Origin: JBFWUW01 sp050247075
GTDB lineage: Bacteria > Planctomycetota > Planctomycetia > Pirellulales > JBFWUW01
DNA: 64,000 nt
NCBI GenBank assembly: GCA_050247075.1
Contig: JBFWUW010000005.1
Coordinates: 1-64,000 of the forward strand
Direction of reading: 5' to 3'
The notes beneath the pieces are model-generated. The model saw only the letters and a program-made list of their open reading frames with translations, did not search any database and was not told the origin of the DNA. Shown here piece after piece: positions 24,664 to 35,680 of this stretch. Every line of letters begins with the position of its first letter. The stretch's first letter is position 1. The translations under genes and the position numbers were made by a program.

Positions 24664-26889
24664 ATGGACTCCAGCCGGTTTCGCCTCGTGCTGATGGATG
24701 AGTACGAAGACATGTCCAGGGAAGAGCCAATCTCCGGTTCGCGCTCGTCCGAGCGTCCTCCCAGCCCCTTGCGCAGGGCCATTCTCAATGCACGCCAATG
24801 GCTGCTGAATGAGCAACAGCCCGACGGCCATTGGGTGGGTGAGCTGGAAGGGGACACCATCCTTGAGAGCGAGTACATCTTGCTCCTCGCTTGGTTGGGC
24901 CGCGAGAACTCTGACGTCGCCGCCAAGGCCGCCCGGCAAATCATCGACCAGCAACGGGACGATGGCGGCTGGGCCATGTATCCGGGCGGGCCGGTCGATT
25001 CCAGCATCAGCGTGAAGGCCTACTTTGCGCTCAAGCTGACAGGCCACGAGCCTAGCGCCGAATATATGCAGCGTGCCCGCCGCGCCATTATGGCCAACGG
25101 CGGTGCCGACAAGGTCAACAGCTTCACGCGGTTCTATCTGGCGCTGCTGGGCCAGATTCCCTACGACGCCTGCCCGGTGGTTCCGCCAGAACTGGTGCTT
25201 CTGCCGCGGGCCTGCCCCATCAATCTGTACGCCATGAGTGCCTGGACGCGGACGATTGTCGTGCCGCTGTCGATCATGTCGGCCTGCCAGCCAGTACGGC
25301 AGGTTGATCCCCGGTTGGGCATTCGCGAGTTGTTCATCCGCCAGCCGCAAGATTGGCCTTACCCGCGTTGCCCCGGTTTGCAAGGGGGCGGGCTGTGGAA
25401 CAAATTTTTCCGCGGGACCGACTGGCTACTGAAGGCCGCCCGCCAGATCGGCTTTTTGCCGCTGCGGAAACGGGCCTTGGCCAAGGCCGAGCGGTGGATG
25501 ATCGACCGTTTTCAACATAGCGAAGGATTGGGGGCTATCTTTCCGCCGATGATCTGGAGCGTGATCGCGCTGCGCTGCCTGGGCTATGGCGATGACAGCC
25601 CCGAACTGCGGTACTGTTTTCAGCAGCTCGATGGATTGCTGATCGAAGAAGAGGGCCGGGTGCGGTTGCAACCTTGCAAGTCACCGGTGTGGGATACCGC
25701 CATTGCCTTGCGGGCCGTGCTGGAAAGCGGTGTTGAAGCCAATCGGCCCGCCGCGCGCCGCGCGGCGGGTTGGCTGTTGGATAAAGAAGTCCGCCAGCCG
25801 GGCGATTGGTCGAGGACGACGGCCTGCCTGCCAGCCGGCTGGTTCTTTGAATACGCCAACGAGTACTATCCCGACCTGGACGATACGGCCATGGTGGCGA
25901 TGGCCTTGGCCCAGCAGTTCCGCCAGCCAGAACCTGGCGAGGCAACGTCGGAAAAATCGCACGCCTTGCCGCCGGGTTTGGATGTCGTCGACGAGTTGGA
26001 ACAAGGCGATGCGCATGAAGACGGTGAGGGATTGCCCGTAGATTGCCAGATGCTGGAACGATCCTCGGCGGCCATTGCCCGGGCTCAGCGGTGGATGCTG
26101 GCCATGCAAAACCGCGATGGCGGCTGGGGCGCGTTCGACCGCGACAACGACAAGGCCTTTTTGTGCCATGTGCCGTTTGCCGATCACAATGCCATGATCG
26201 ACCCCAGCACGCCCGACCTGACGGCGCGGGTGTTGGAAGCCTTGGCGGCGCTGGGCAAACGGCGCGGCGACCGCTCGGTCGATCGCGCGGTGCAGTACCT
26301 GTTGCAAACGCAAGAGGCCGACGGCAGTTGGTTTGGCCGTTGGGGCGTGAACTATATCTACGGCACCTGGCAGGTGCTAACGGGCCTGATGGCTGTCGGG
26401 ATGGATAACGACCATCCGGCGGTGAAGGCGGGCGTCAACTGGCTGCTGTCGTACCAACAACCGAGCGGTGCCTGGGGCGAATCGCCCGACAGCTACGCCG
26501 ATCCATCGCAGCGGGGCCAAGGGCCATGCACTCCATCGCAAACGGCTTGGGCCGTGCTGGGCCTGATTGCCGCCGGCGAAGCCGAAAACCCGGCGGTCGT
26601 GCGCGGCATCCGCTGGCTGACTTCGCACCAGTTAGTCAATGGAAGCTGGGACGAACCGGAGTTTACCGGCACCGGCTTCCCCCAAGTTTTTTATCTGCGT
26701 TACCACCTGTATCGCGTTTACTTTCCGCTGTTGGCGCTGGCCCGATGGTCGACCGCGCTGGGCGACCGCCACGACCTGCTGGCGGCCTTGTCGGAAAACT
26801 CGACCCCGCGCGGTGCAGCCCCCGACCTGCGCGTGGCCGATATCGACCTGGTGATGCGCAATCGGGTGTCGCGGCGAATGAGTTCGTAG
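24664..26889 (+). CDS. shc: Squalene-hopene cyclase
   Basis: A 741-aa class II triterpene cyclase that makes hopene or diplopterol from squalene at the membrane. The catalytic acid motif is DLDDTA, with DxDD at 404-407. Several QW motifs are visible (QQPDGHWVGELEGD, RDDGGWAMYPGG, NRDGGWGAFDRDN, EADGSWFGRWGVNYIYGTW). An acidic insert of about 45 residues (about 421-465) lengthens it beyond the usual 630-720 aa. AGAGG lies 9 bases before the ATG. The radical-SAM gene hpnH follows 23 bases later, so the two form a hopanoid operon. Confidence 0.95.
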   Translation: MDSSRFRLVLMDEYEDMSREEPISGSRSSERPPSPLRRAILNARQWLLNEQQPDGHWVGELEGDTILESEYILLLAWLGRENSDVAAKAARQIIDQQRDDGGWAMYPGGPVDSSISVKAYFALKLTGHEPSAEYMQRARRAIMANGGADKVNSFTRFYLALLGQIPYDACPVVPPELVLLPRACPINLYAMSAWTRTIVVPLSIMSACQPVRQVDPRLGIRELFIRQPQDWPYPRCPGLQGGGLWNKFFRGTDWLLKAARQIGFLPLRKRALAKAERWMIDRFQHSEGLGAIFPPMIWSVIALRCLGYGDDSPELRYCFQQLDGLLIEEEGRVRLQPCKSPVWDTAIALRAVLESGVEANRPAARRAAGWLLDKEVRQPGDWSRTTACLPAGWFFEYANEYYPDLDDTAMVAMALAQQFRQPEPGEATSEKSHALPPGLDVVDELEQGDAHEDGEGLPVDCQMLERSSAAIARAQRWMLAMQNRDGGWGAFDRDNDKAFLCHVPFADHNAMIDPSTPDLTARVLEALAALGKRRGDRSVDRAVQYLLQTQEADGSWFGRWGVNYIYGTWQVLTGLMAVGMDNDHPAVKAGVNWLLSYQQPSGAWGESPDSYADPSQRGQGPCTPSQTAWAVLGLIAAGEAENPAVVRGIRWLTSHQLVNGSWDEPEFTGTGFPQVFYLRYHLYRVYFPLLALARWSTALGDRHDLLAALSENSTPRGAAPDLRVADIDLVMRNRVSRRMSS

Positions 26890-26912
26890 TTTCCTACCCG
26901 CACGAGGATGCC

Positions 26913-27932
26913 ATGCGTTTTCCCGTCTCGTTGACCAGCAAACTGGCCGGCTATTTGCTGAAGAAGAAACTGTCGGGAGAGAAACGCTTTCCGCTGACGC
27001 TGATGCTGGAGCCGCTGCACGCCTGCAACCTGACATGCACCGGTTGCGGCCGGATTCGCGAATATGTCAGCACGATCAAGAACAAACTCTCGATTGACGA
27101 ATGTCTGGCCGCGGTCGATGAATGCGGTGCCCCGGTGGTGGCCATCTGTGGCGGCGAGCCGATGATTTATCCCGGCATTGAGGAGCTGGTCGCCAAGATC
27201 CTGGAACGCAAGAAGCATATCTACCTCTGCACCAACGGCATGTTCACTCGCAAGAAGCTGGCCGGCTTCAAACCGACCAACCGTTTCTTTTGGAATGTCC
27301 ACCTGGATGGTATGGAGAAATCGCACGATCTGGCGGTGGAGCGCGAAGGGGTCTTCGCCGAGGCGATCGAGGGGATCAAGGCCGCCAAGGCCGCCGGCTT
27401 CCTGGTCTGCACAAACACCACCATCTACAAAGAAACGGACATGAACGAGATTTCCGTGATGATGGATTATCTCACGGAGTTGGGGACCGACGGCTTCTTG
27501 CTTTCGCCGGCTTACGGCTATCAGGCGGTGCAAGACACCAACCCCGACGGCGCCGGTCAGATTTTCATGACCCGCGAGGATGTCCACGAAAAGTTCCGCC
27601 AGGCCAAGGTGTTGCTCAAGCGGCATCGCCTGAACACGTCGCCGATCTACCTGGAATTCCTCCGCGGCGAGCGCAATCTCAAATGCGCCGCCTGGGCCAA
27701 CCCCACCCGCAACGTCAAGGGCTGGAAAGGCCCCTGCTACCTGATTACCGACACGCACCACGAGACCTACGACAACCTGGTGCAACTGACCGAATGGGAC
27801 AAGCTGGGCCAAGGCAACGACCCCCGCTGTGAGAACTGCATGGTCCATTGCGGGTTTGAACCGGCCGCGGTGTTGGGCGTGAACGGCCGTCTGGGTGATT
27901 CGCTGAAGATGGCCCTGTGGCAGTTGAGCTAA
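26913..27932 (+). CDS. hpnH: Adenosyl-hopene transferase HpnH (radical SAM)
   Basis: A 339-aa radical SAM enzyme that adds adenosine to the hopane skeleton in extended (C35) hopanoid synthesis. The [4Fe-4S] motif is Cys38-x3-Cys42-x2-Cys45 in LHACNLTCTGCGR. Further family features are GGEPMIYPGI, YLCTNGMFT, and the C-terminal CENCMVHCGFEP cluster-like segment. GAGG upstream supports the ATG at 26913 rather than the much longer open frame. With shc it shows capacity for bacteriohopanepolyols; later hpn genes are not in this window. Confidence 0.95.
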   Translation: MRFPVSLTSKLAGYLLKKKLSGEKRFPLTLMLEPLHACNLTCTGCGRIREYVSTIKNKLSIDECLAAVDECGAPVVAICGGEPMIYPGIEELVAKILERKKHIYLCTNGMFTRKKLAGFKPTNRFFWNVHLDGMEKSHDLAVEREGVFAEAIEGIKAAKAAGFLVCTNTTIYKETDMNEISVMMDYLTELGTDGFLLSPAYGYQAVQDTNPDGAGQIFMTREDVHEKFRQAKVLLKRHRLNTSPIYLEFLRGERNLKCAAWANPTRNVKGWKGPCYLITDTHHETYDNLVQLTEWDKLGQGNDPRCENCMVHCGFEPAAVLGVNGRLGDSLKMALWQLS

Positions 27933-28158
27933 AGGGGAAGGGCGAAAGGATGAAGGATGAGGCGCTGGGGTGGGGTTTTGCCGTTACATTCGGCAGGATC
28001 GTTGCCGGCGGTAGGGGTAGACTTCTTTGGTGCGCGGGGTGGCATTCTTGGCGGCGTCTGGGCACTTGCTGAGCTAGGGTTGCTGGTCTAGTGGGCTTTG
28101 CGCACTTATTTCGCGCTGCCCCTCCACCGATCAATCATCTCTGCCAAGGAATCTTGCC

Positions 28159-29355
<1,197 letters not shown>

Positions 29356-29461
29356 GAAGCGGTATTGCGGGCCGTGGAAGAAACGGCAAGTGACTGAGTC
29401 GGTAGCGAAGCGGCTGGCCCAGCGGGTGGAATGCGCGCCGCCAATTCTGCTAGGAACGGTG
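29356..29461. other. Spacer after phosphofructokinase
   Basis: No gene or clear terminator was seen before the inverted-repeat element that begins at 29462. Confidence 0.4.
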
Positions 29462-29600
29462 AGAACCACGAATCGAACGAATCCAACGAATAAGGATTCC
29501 TACGCGGTACGAATTCTTCTAGCCGATGCCTGCCCCCTTTTCCTTAAGCGAGTTTCCGCTCAGGAGATTCATTCGTTAGATTCGTTTGATTCGTGGTTCT
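29462..29600. mobile_element. 139-bp MITE-like element with 30-bp terminal inverted repeats
   Basis: The left end at 29462-29491 and right end at 29571-29600 are inverted copies matching at 28 of 30 positions; each contains an internal 9-base period (ACGAATC-AACGAATC-like). No coding frame is inside. The remainder of the gap to 29922 holds a repeat copy at 29624-29648 and nothing else recognisable. Confidence 0.7.
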
Positions 29601-29922
29601 TCTCTTGGCGGGGCAGCCGATTGTCGCCGTCGGAGACGGCTCCTGCAGCCAAGTGCCACCCACGGCGACGAGGTGGCCCGCTATCGTGGCAATTATCTTC
29701 AATTGCCTCGCGGTTGCTGGGGCGGCTTGCCCGGCGGGGGCTGGGGGTTTATCCTGAATCTGACGATTCCGCCGATTGGTGGAGCATCGTTGAATGGATG
29801 AACCCTCCTGAATGCGGCAATACCGGCGGCAATTGGCCTGGCAGTTGTAGGCTGAAGCTAAAGGTCCGCACGACACGCAATTAACCCGCCCAAATAGTTC
29901 TCCTCCTCTTGGGAGCCTTGCC

Positions 29923-32691
29923 ATGCCATTGAGTTTTGCTGTGCGTTCCTTCTGCTGGGGGCTGCTGCTGGCCTTGGCCGGCGGCATCTGTCCGCTGGTG
30001 GCCGCGGAGGAGTACAAAGCCGATCCGCTCGATTGGCCCAACTGGCGCGGGCCGGAACAAAACGGCATCTCGCGGGAGACCGGCTTGCCGGAAGAGTGGG
30101 AAGTTGACGGCCCCACCATGCTGTGGAAGAGCACCGAATTGGCCGGCCGCTCCAGCCCGATCATCATGGACGGCAAGCTCTATACGATTGTGGCGGCCGA
30201 ACCGTATACGCCGCGTCAGGGGGAAAAGGTCATCTGTGCCGATGCCGCGACGGGCAAGGTGCTGTGGGAACACCGCTTCAATGTCTTTAATTCCGACGTG
30301 CCGCTAGAGCGCGTGGGCTGGGGTTGCTGCGTGGGAGACCCCACCACCCACCGCGTATATGCCATGGGGGTGTGCGGTTATTTCGTCTGCTTGGAAGGGG
30401 AATCGGGCGATGTAGTCTGGTCGCGCTCGTTGAGCGAGGAATTTGGCCTGCTCAATACCTACGGCGGACGGACCAATGTGCCGGTGGTGTTTGAGGATAT
30501 GGTCATCATCAGCGGGGTGATGATTAACTGGGGCAATACCGACGCCAAATGGAACTACCAGGCTTTCAACGCCAATACAGGCGGCTGGGGCGACATGGCC
30601 AAGCCGGCCCATCGCTTCATGGCCATGAACAAGAAGACGGGCGAAGTCGTCTGGCTGAATGGCACGCGGCTGCTGCCCGATGATACCACCTACAGCACGC
30701 CCACGATTGCCGTTCTGGGCGGACAGGCCGCGCTGGTGTTTGGGGCGGGGGATGGCTCGGTTTATGCCATGCAGCCGCGGACGGGCAATCTGATCTGGCG
30801 GTACGAGATTTCTCAACGTGGCTTGAATGTTTCGCCATTGGTGGTGGGAGACACGGTCTACACCGGCCAAAGCGAGGAGAACCCCAACGACAGTTCGATG
30901 GGAGCTCTGGCGGCCATCAACGGGGCGGGCAGCGGCGACATCACCAAGAGCGGCGCGATTTGGCACGAAAAAGAAGTCATGGTCGGCAAAAGTTCGCCCA
31001 TTTTGGTGGACGACAAGCTGTACTGCGTGGACGACAGCGGCGGGCTATGGGTCTTTGATCCGGCCACGGGCGAACAAATCGGCGGACGCAAGGGCCGGAC
31101 AGCCCGGGCCAATTTCAAACTAGGCAGCATGATGCGGGCCAGCCTGGTTTGGGCCGACGGCAAAATCTACGCCGCCGAGGCCAATGGCCGCTGTTACATT
31201 TTTCAGCCGGATGAAGACGGACTAGGCAAGCCGATCAGCGTGATGCGGCTGCCCGATGCCGGCGAGGAAAAGGAAGAGGTCCACGGCTCGCCGGCGATTT
31301 CGCACGGGCGAGTCTATCTCTCCACGACAGGGCACTTGTATTGCTTCGCCAATAAAGACTCCAAACCGTCCGCTACCGAACGGCCCGCCTTGCCGCAAGA
31401 AGACAAGCTGACCGACAAGAAGCCGTCGCATGTGCAAGTGGTGCCGGCCGATGTGGTCCTCAAGCCGGGCGAAAAGCAGAAGTTTAGCGTGGAGATGTTC
31501 AACGCCCGCGGGCAATCGCTGGGGCAGGCGGAAGCCAAATTCTCAGTCGATGCGGCCGGCGAGATCGACAAGCAAGGCGTGTTTACCGCCGAGTCCGAGC
31601 CGAAGCATCAAGCCGCTCTGGTGACTGCCCAAGTGGGCGACCTGAAGGGGCACGCGCGACTGCGGGTGATTCCGCCGCTGCCGTGGAAATTTGACTTTAG
31701 TGACGGGCAAGTGCCGATCACTTGGGTTGGCTGCCGTTATCGGCATGTGGCCGTGGATGGCGATTTGCTGGATAAGCTGACCAAGACCGACCCGTTGGCC
31801 GGCCAGTTGTACATCTATTTAATGAGCAGCTTCACCAACAGCGGCCGTCCTTCCGCGAGGTACGAGGATTTAGGCCCAGTCGGCAATTACACGGCCTTCT
31901 TGCGTTACTTGGGCCTGCTAGACACCATCACGACGGTCGACGAAGCGAAGAAGGCACTAGAGCCTTCGCTGCAGCGCCTGGTCGATGAAAAGGTGTTGGC
32001 CAAGTTTGTCATCACCACCGCCGATAAAGCACCCGCGGCCGCCAAACCGGGCGCACCGGTGGCGGTGGCTCCGCCTAAGAAGAGCGAAGCACCGGGCGAG
32101 GCCGGCGGCGATACGACGGCCAAACCGGCCGTACCGGCTCCACGGCAATCGTTGCGGCCCGCTTCGGAAAGCGTGGTGGTACTGGCGGAACGCGGCCCGC
32201 GAAAGATCGACGGCAACGGGTTGATGCTGAAGATTACCACCATCCCCAAGGGGACGCGCAGCCAAGGCTGGATGGGCTGGACCGACTTCCACGACTACAC
32301 TTTTCAGGCCGATGTCCGCGGCACCAAGAAGAATGGCAAGATGCCCGACATTGGTTTAATCAACCAGCGTTACACGTTGGCCCTGATGGCCAACTCGCAG
32401 CAGTTGCAGTTGCGGAGTTGGGTGGCGGAAGTGGCCCGTCGCGAGACAGTCACCACGCCGTTTACGTTGCAGCCCGACCTGTGGTACACGATCAAATTCC
32501 GCTGCTCCGTCGAGGGGGATAAGGCATTGGTGCAGGGGAAGGTTTGGCCCCGCGGCGAGGAAGAACCCAAAGCCTGGTCGATCGAAATGACCGACGCGGC
32601 CCCCAACCGCCACGGCAGCCCCGGCTTTTTTGGCAATGCCAACGAGTCGGAGATTTGCATCGACAATATCAGCATTACGCCGAATGAGTAG
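29923..32691 (+). CDS. Exported PQQ-like beta-propeller protein with added C-terminal domains
   Basis: A 922-aa protein with a signal peptide (LLLALAGGICPLVAAEE). Residues about 35-475 form a PQQ-type propeller: DWPNWRGPEQNGIS, repeated blades such as GKLYTIVAAEP...VICADAATGKVLWEH, FMAMNKKTGEVVWLNGT and VYAMQPRTGNLIWRYE. Next come an Ig-like segment near 500-580, a low-complexity Pro/Ala linker at about 700-740, and a beta-sandwich-like end (YTFQADVRGTKKNGKMPDIGLINQRYTLAL). No PQQ-enzyme catalytic residues are evident, so a scaffold or binding role is likely. It is followed by a related propeller gene. Confidence 0.85.
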   Translation: MPLSFAVRSFCWGLLLALAGGICPLVAAEEYKADPLDWPNWRGPEQNGISRETGLPEEWEVDGPTMLWKSTELAGRSSPIIMDGKLYTIVAAEPYTPRQGEKVICADAATGKVLWEHRFNVFNSDVPLERVGWGCCVGDPTTHRVYAMGVCGYFVCLEGESGDVVWSRSLSEEFGLLNTYGGRTNVPVVFEDMVIISGVMINWGNTDAKWNYQAFNANTGGWGDMAKPAHRFMAMNKKTGEVVWLNGTRLLPDDTTYSTPTIAVLGGQAALVFGAGDGSVYAMQPRTGNLIWRYEISQRGLNVSPLVVGDTVYTGQSEENPNDSSMGALAAINGAGSGDITKSGAIWHEKEVMVGKSSPILVDDKLYCVDDSGGLWVFDPATGEQIGGRKGRTARANFKLGSMMRASLVWADGKIYAAEANGRCYIFQPDEDGLGKPISVMRLPDAGEEKEEVHGSPAISHGRVYLSTTGHLYCFANKDSKPSATERPALPQEDKLTDKKPSHVQVVPADVVLKPGEKQKFSVEMFNARGQSLGQAEAKFSVDAAGEIDKQGVFTAESEPKHQAALVTAQVGDLKGHARLRVIPPLPWKFDFSDGQVPITWVGCRYRHVAVDGDLLDKLTKTDPLAGQLYIYLMSSFTNSGRPSARYEDLGPVGNYTAFLRYLGLLDTITTVDEAKKALEPSLQRLVDEKVLAKFVITTADKAPAAAKPGAPVAVAPPKKSEAPGEAGGDTTAKPAVPAPRQSLRPASESVVVLAERGPRKIDGNGLMLKITTIPKGTRSQGWMGWTDFHDYTFQADVRGTKKNGKMPDIGLINQRYTLALMANSQQLQLRSWVAEVARRETVTTPFTLQPDLWYTIKFRCSVEGDKALVQGKVWPRGEEEPKAWSIEMTDAAPNRHGSPGFFGNANESEICIDNISITPNE

Positions 32692-32696
32692 TCTAA

Positions 32697-32836
32697 TCGT
32701 CATTCCATAGCCCCAGTGGGGGCGACAACCAACAGCCACGGGTATGAACCGGTGGTGAACGACACGAGGTAGTACGTTACCAGCCCCGGTAGGGGCGGCA
32801 GTAGACAAATTCCCTTGCTCGGAGCATTCGCTAACC
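32697..32836. repeat. Intergenic spacer with two GC hairpins
   Basis: Short palindromes AGCCCCAGTGGGGGCG (32709-32724) and AGCCCCGGTAGGGGCG (32782-32797) flank a non-coding spacer between the two propeller genes. They look like a dispersed planctomycete intergenic repeat. No gene is supported. Confidence 0.5.
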
Positions 32837-34672
32837 ATGATATCCACACGCACTTCGTTGGCCGCCCTGTTGGTGTTGGCCTTGGGCATTGCAGCCTTCT
32901 CCGCGCTGCAAGCCGCTGATACCAAAAAGCCGGCCGCCGGCGCGAAGAAACCCGCCGCCACGTCCAAGCCCAAGGCAACAGCTAAGCCCAAAACCGCGGT
33001 CAAGCCCGCCGCCGATGCGGGCGTTGGCCCTGGTGACTGGGCCCAGTGGGGTGGCGATGGCGCTCGCAACAACACGCCCCAGGGAAAGAATATTCCCACC
33101 GATTGGGACGTGGGCGAGTTGGACGACGACGGCAACTACATCGCCGGGTCGGGTAGAAATATCAAATGGGTGGTCCCTTTGGGTTCGCAGACCTACAGCA
33201 ACCCCGTGGTGGCTGGCGGCAAGTTGTTCATCGGTACGAATAACGGCGGCGGCCATCTGGACCGCTACCCCGCTTCAATCGACCTGGGCGTAATGCTGGC
33301 CTTCAACGAGGCTGATGGCAAATTCTTGTGGCAGCACTCCAGCGAAAAGCTCCCCACGGGCCGCGTCCACGATTGGCCCCTGTTGGGCCTCTGCTCGACA
33401 GGCCTGGTTGAAGGGGACCGCTTGTATTTCCTCAGCAATCGCAATGTGCTGGTCTGCGTCGATACGTATGGCTTTCAAGACGGCGAGAACGACGGCCCCT
33501 TCAAGTCGGAATCGCAAACCGGCGACAACGAGGCCGACACCGTGTGGGAGCTGAACATGATGGCCTCTCCCTTGTCGGTCAGCCAGCACAACGCGGCCAG
33601 TTGCTCCGTCACCACCGCCGGCGATCTGATGTTTGTCTGCACCTCCAACGGCGTGGATGAGGCCCACAACGAAAACCTGCCCGCCCCCGATGCCCCCAGC
33701 TTTGTCTGCCTCAACAAGCACGACGGCAAAATCTTGTGGACCGACAAATCGCCCGGTGTCAACATTTTGCACGGGCAGTGGTCGTCGCCCGCTTACGCCG
33801 TCATCAAGGGACAGGCCCAAGTGATTTTTGCCGGTGGAGACGGCTGGCTGTACAGCTTTGATCCGGCCGGCGACGGGGCGGGCAATTCCAAGCTGCTGTG
33901 GAAGTTCGACTGCAATCCCAAGGAGTCGCGGTACGAGGTCAGCGGCCGGGCCACCCGCAACCATATCATTGGCACGCCCGTCATCTACGACGACAAAGTC
34001 TACGTGGCGGTGGGGGAAGATCCCGAGCATGGCGAGGGCCCCGGCCACTTGTGGTGCGTCGATCCCACCAAGCAGGGCGATATCAGCCCGGAACTGGTCT
34101 TTAACAAGGCCAACCCCGACGAGCCTATTCCGCACAAGCGGCTGCAAGCCTGTGTGGAGAAGGACGGTGACTTCGTCCGCGACAACAAGAACTCGGGCGC
34201 GATCTGGCATTACTCTGCCCGCGACTTCAACAACGACGGCAAGATCGACAGCAAGGACTTTGCCGGGACGATGCACCGTTCGATCGGATCGGTCTGCATC
34301 AAGGACGACATTTTGGTAATCGCCGATTTCAGCGGGCTGGTCCACTGCCTGGACGCGCAGACAGGCGAACCGCACTGGACCCACGATTTGCTGTCGGCCA
34401 CGTGGGGCTCGCCGTTGATCGTGGAGGATAAGATCTACGTCGGCGACGAGGATGGCGACGTGATGATTTACAAGTTGTCTAAGGGCAAGCCCGATAAGAA
34501 GGGCATCACCCAGCCGGAGATTTTGACCGAGGACGACAACGGCATCAACATGGGCAGCTCTGTCTATGGCACGCCGATCGTGGCCAATAACGTGCTGTAC
34601 ATCGCCAGCAAGACGCACCTGTACGCCATTGTGGAAATGGAGGAAGGGGAAGCTGTCGCGGACGAGAAATAG
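32837..34672 (+). CDS. Exported PQQ-like beta-propeller protein
   Basis: A 611-aa protein with a signal peptide (SLAALLVLALGIAAFSALQAAD), then a 35-residue Lys/Pro/Ala linker, then a propeller: DWAQWGGDGARNNTPQGKNIPTDW, GKLFIGTNNG, GDRLYFLSNRNVLVCVDTYG, FVCLNKHDGKILWTDKSPG and VHCLDAQTGEPHWTHDLLSATWGSP. A calcium-type loop, DFNNDGKIDSKDF, resembling a dockerin or EF-hand site, lies near residue 465. It is the second propeller gene in a row; the two differ in length and linker, so they are old paralogues. Confidence 0.85.
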   Translation: MISTRTSLAALLVLALGIAAFSALQAADTKKPAAGAKKPAATSKPKATAKPKTAVKPAADAGVGPGDWAQWGGDGARNNTPQGKNIPTDWDVGELDDDGNYIAGSGRNIKWVVPLGSQTYSNPVVAGGKLFIGTNNGGGHLDRYPASIDLGVMLAFNEADGKFLWQHSSEKLPTGRVHDWPLLGLCSTGLVEGDRLYFLSNRNVLVCVDTYGFQDGENDGPFKSESQTGDNEADTVWELNMMASPLSVSQHNAASCSVTTAGDLMFVCTSNGVDEAHNENLPAPDAPSFVCLNKHDGKILWTDKSPGVNILHGQWSSPAYAVIKGQAQVIFAGGDGWLYSFDPAGDGAGNSKLLWKFDCNPKESRYEVSGRATRNHIIGTPVIYDDKVYVAVGEDPEHGEGPGHLWCVDPTKQGDISPELVFNKANPDEPIPHKRLQACVEKDGDFVRDNKNSGAIWHYSARDFNNDGKIDSKDFAGTMHRSIGSVCIKDDILVIADFSGLVHCLDAQTGEPHWTHDLLSATWGSPLIVEDKIYVGDEDGDVMIYKLSKGKPDKKGITQPEILTEDDNGINMGSSVYGTPIVANNVLYIASKTHLYAIVEMEEGEAVADEK

Positions 34673-34922
34673 CGCGGATGAAGGATGGAAGATGAATTTA
34701 GAAAAGTCGGGTGCCTGGGACTGACCAACGGAATGGCCCCGTGGAGTTGATGTGTGTCTAGTTCGACCAATCCGCGCCTTTCCAGGCAGATCGGTTGGAA
34801 CATCAACTCTGCTGGGCCATTCGCTTCGCTGCTGACCCAGGCACCCGCCGTCAATTCCCGGCCCAGCCGCAGTTTTTGCAAACCATTGTTGCCCGCTCCA
34901 TTCGCCGGACTGCTTTTCAACC

Positions 34923-35315
34923 ATGCCCCACCAGGTACTTAGCGTCGGCCAGTGCGGCATGGACCACGGTTCCATCTCGCGTTTGATTGAAGGCCGTTTC
35001 GATGCCAGCGTGGCAGCGGCGGCCACGGCGCGGCAGGCGTTGGATTTGCTGCGCGGCGGTGAGTACCAATTGGTATTGGTCAACCGGCTGTTCGACCAGG
35101 ATGGCGGCAGCGGCCTGGAGTTCTTGCGGCAACTTAAGCAAAATCCCGCAATGGCCGCGGTGCCGATGATGCTTGTTACCAATTACCCCGACGTGCAAGC
35201 CCAGGCCGTGGCGGTGGGTGCGCTGGCTGGCTTTGGCAAGAACGACCTGACAGCGCCCCAAACCGTGGAAAAGCTGGCTGCGGTGCTGGGGGATAGGGTG
35301 AAGGCGAAAAGCTGA
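34923..35315 (+). CDS. Degenerate response-regulator receiver (pseudo-receiver)
   Basis: A 130-aa single-domain protein with the receiver fold pattern: helix-strand order up to QLVLVNRLFDQDGGSGLEFLRQL, the conserved LVTNYPD strand end, and a Lys (GFGKND) at 106. The usual phospho-accepting Asp is Asn54 (VLVNRL), and the N-terminal acidic pair is absent. It cannot be phosphorylated in the normal way, so it may work as a constant-state protein partner. The short gap upstream (34673-34922) shows no gene. Confidence 0.75.
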   Translation: MPHQVLSVGQCGMDHGSISRLIEGRFDASVAAAATARQALDLLRGGEYQLVLVNRLFDQDGGSGLEFLRQLKQNPAMAAVPMMLVTNYPDVQAQAVAVGALAGFGKNDLTAPQTVEKLAAVLGDRVKAKS

Positions 35316-35680
35316 AGGCTGAAAAGGTAACGCTTCTGGCTTGTTGAGGTTTCTCAATGGGGGCAGTTCTCCAGTGCTGCAAACCACCCAAGATGGTGGT
35401 TTAGCGGTTGGTTCTGGCCGGTGGCACCGCGTGTTCGCCGGCGACTGGGAATATCGTGGGGTGTTCGGCGATTTTTATTTGAATCGGCCAATCGGCCCAA
35501 CTATACTAAAAGTACAAGTCTAGTTTCGATTCGCTATCTGTTGACAGCACTTGGGTTTGGGGGGCTGGCAGGCCTTTTCCCAGTGGGTGCCATCAATAAC
35601 TTACGGCAAATTCACGGCACCGGAACCGTGTCCCAGGCTGCGGCCCCTAGGCCGCTGGAAATCAGAGGAAGAGGCATCAA
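35316..35680. other. Intergenic region with a small hairpin
   Basis: An 8-bp stem at 35381-35402 (arm AAACCACC) follows the pseudo-receiver gene. The rest, moderately A/T-rich near 35480-35540, probably holds the promoter of the next gene. No frame is supported. Confidence 0.4.

Noticed and set aside
33275..35182. 635-aa open frame on the minus strand
   Set aside because: It lies antisense to the clear propeller and receiver genes and has no domain pattern; it is a by-product of high G+C codon use.
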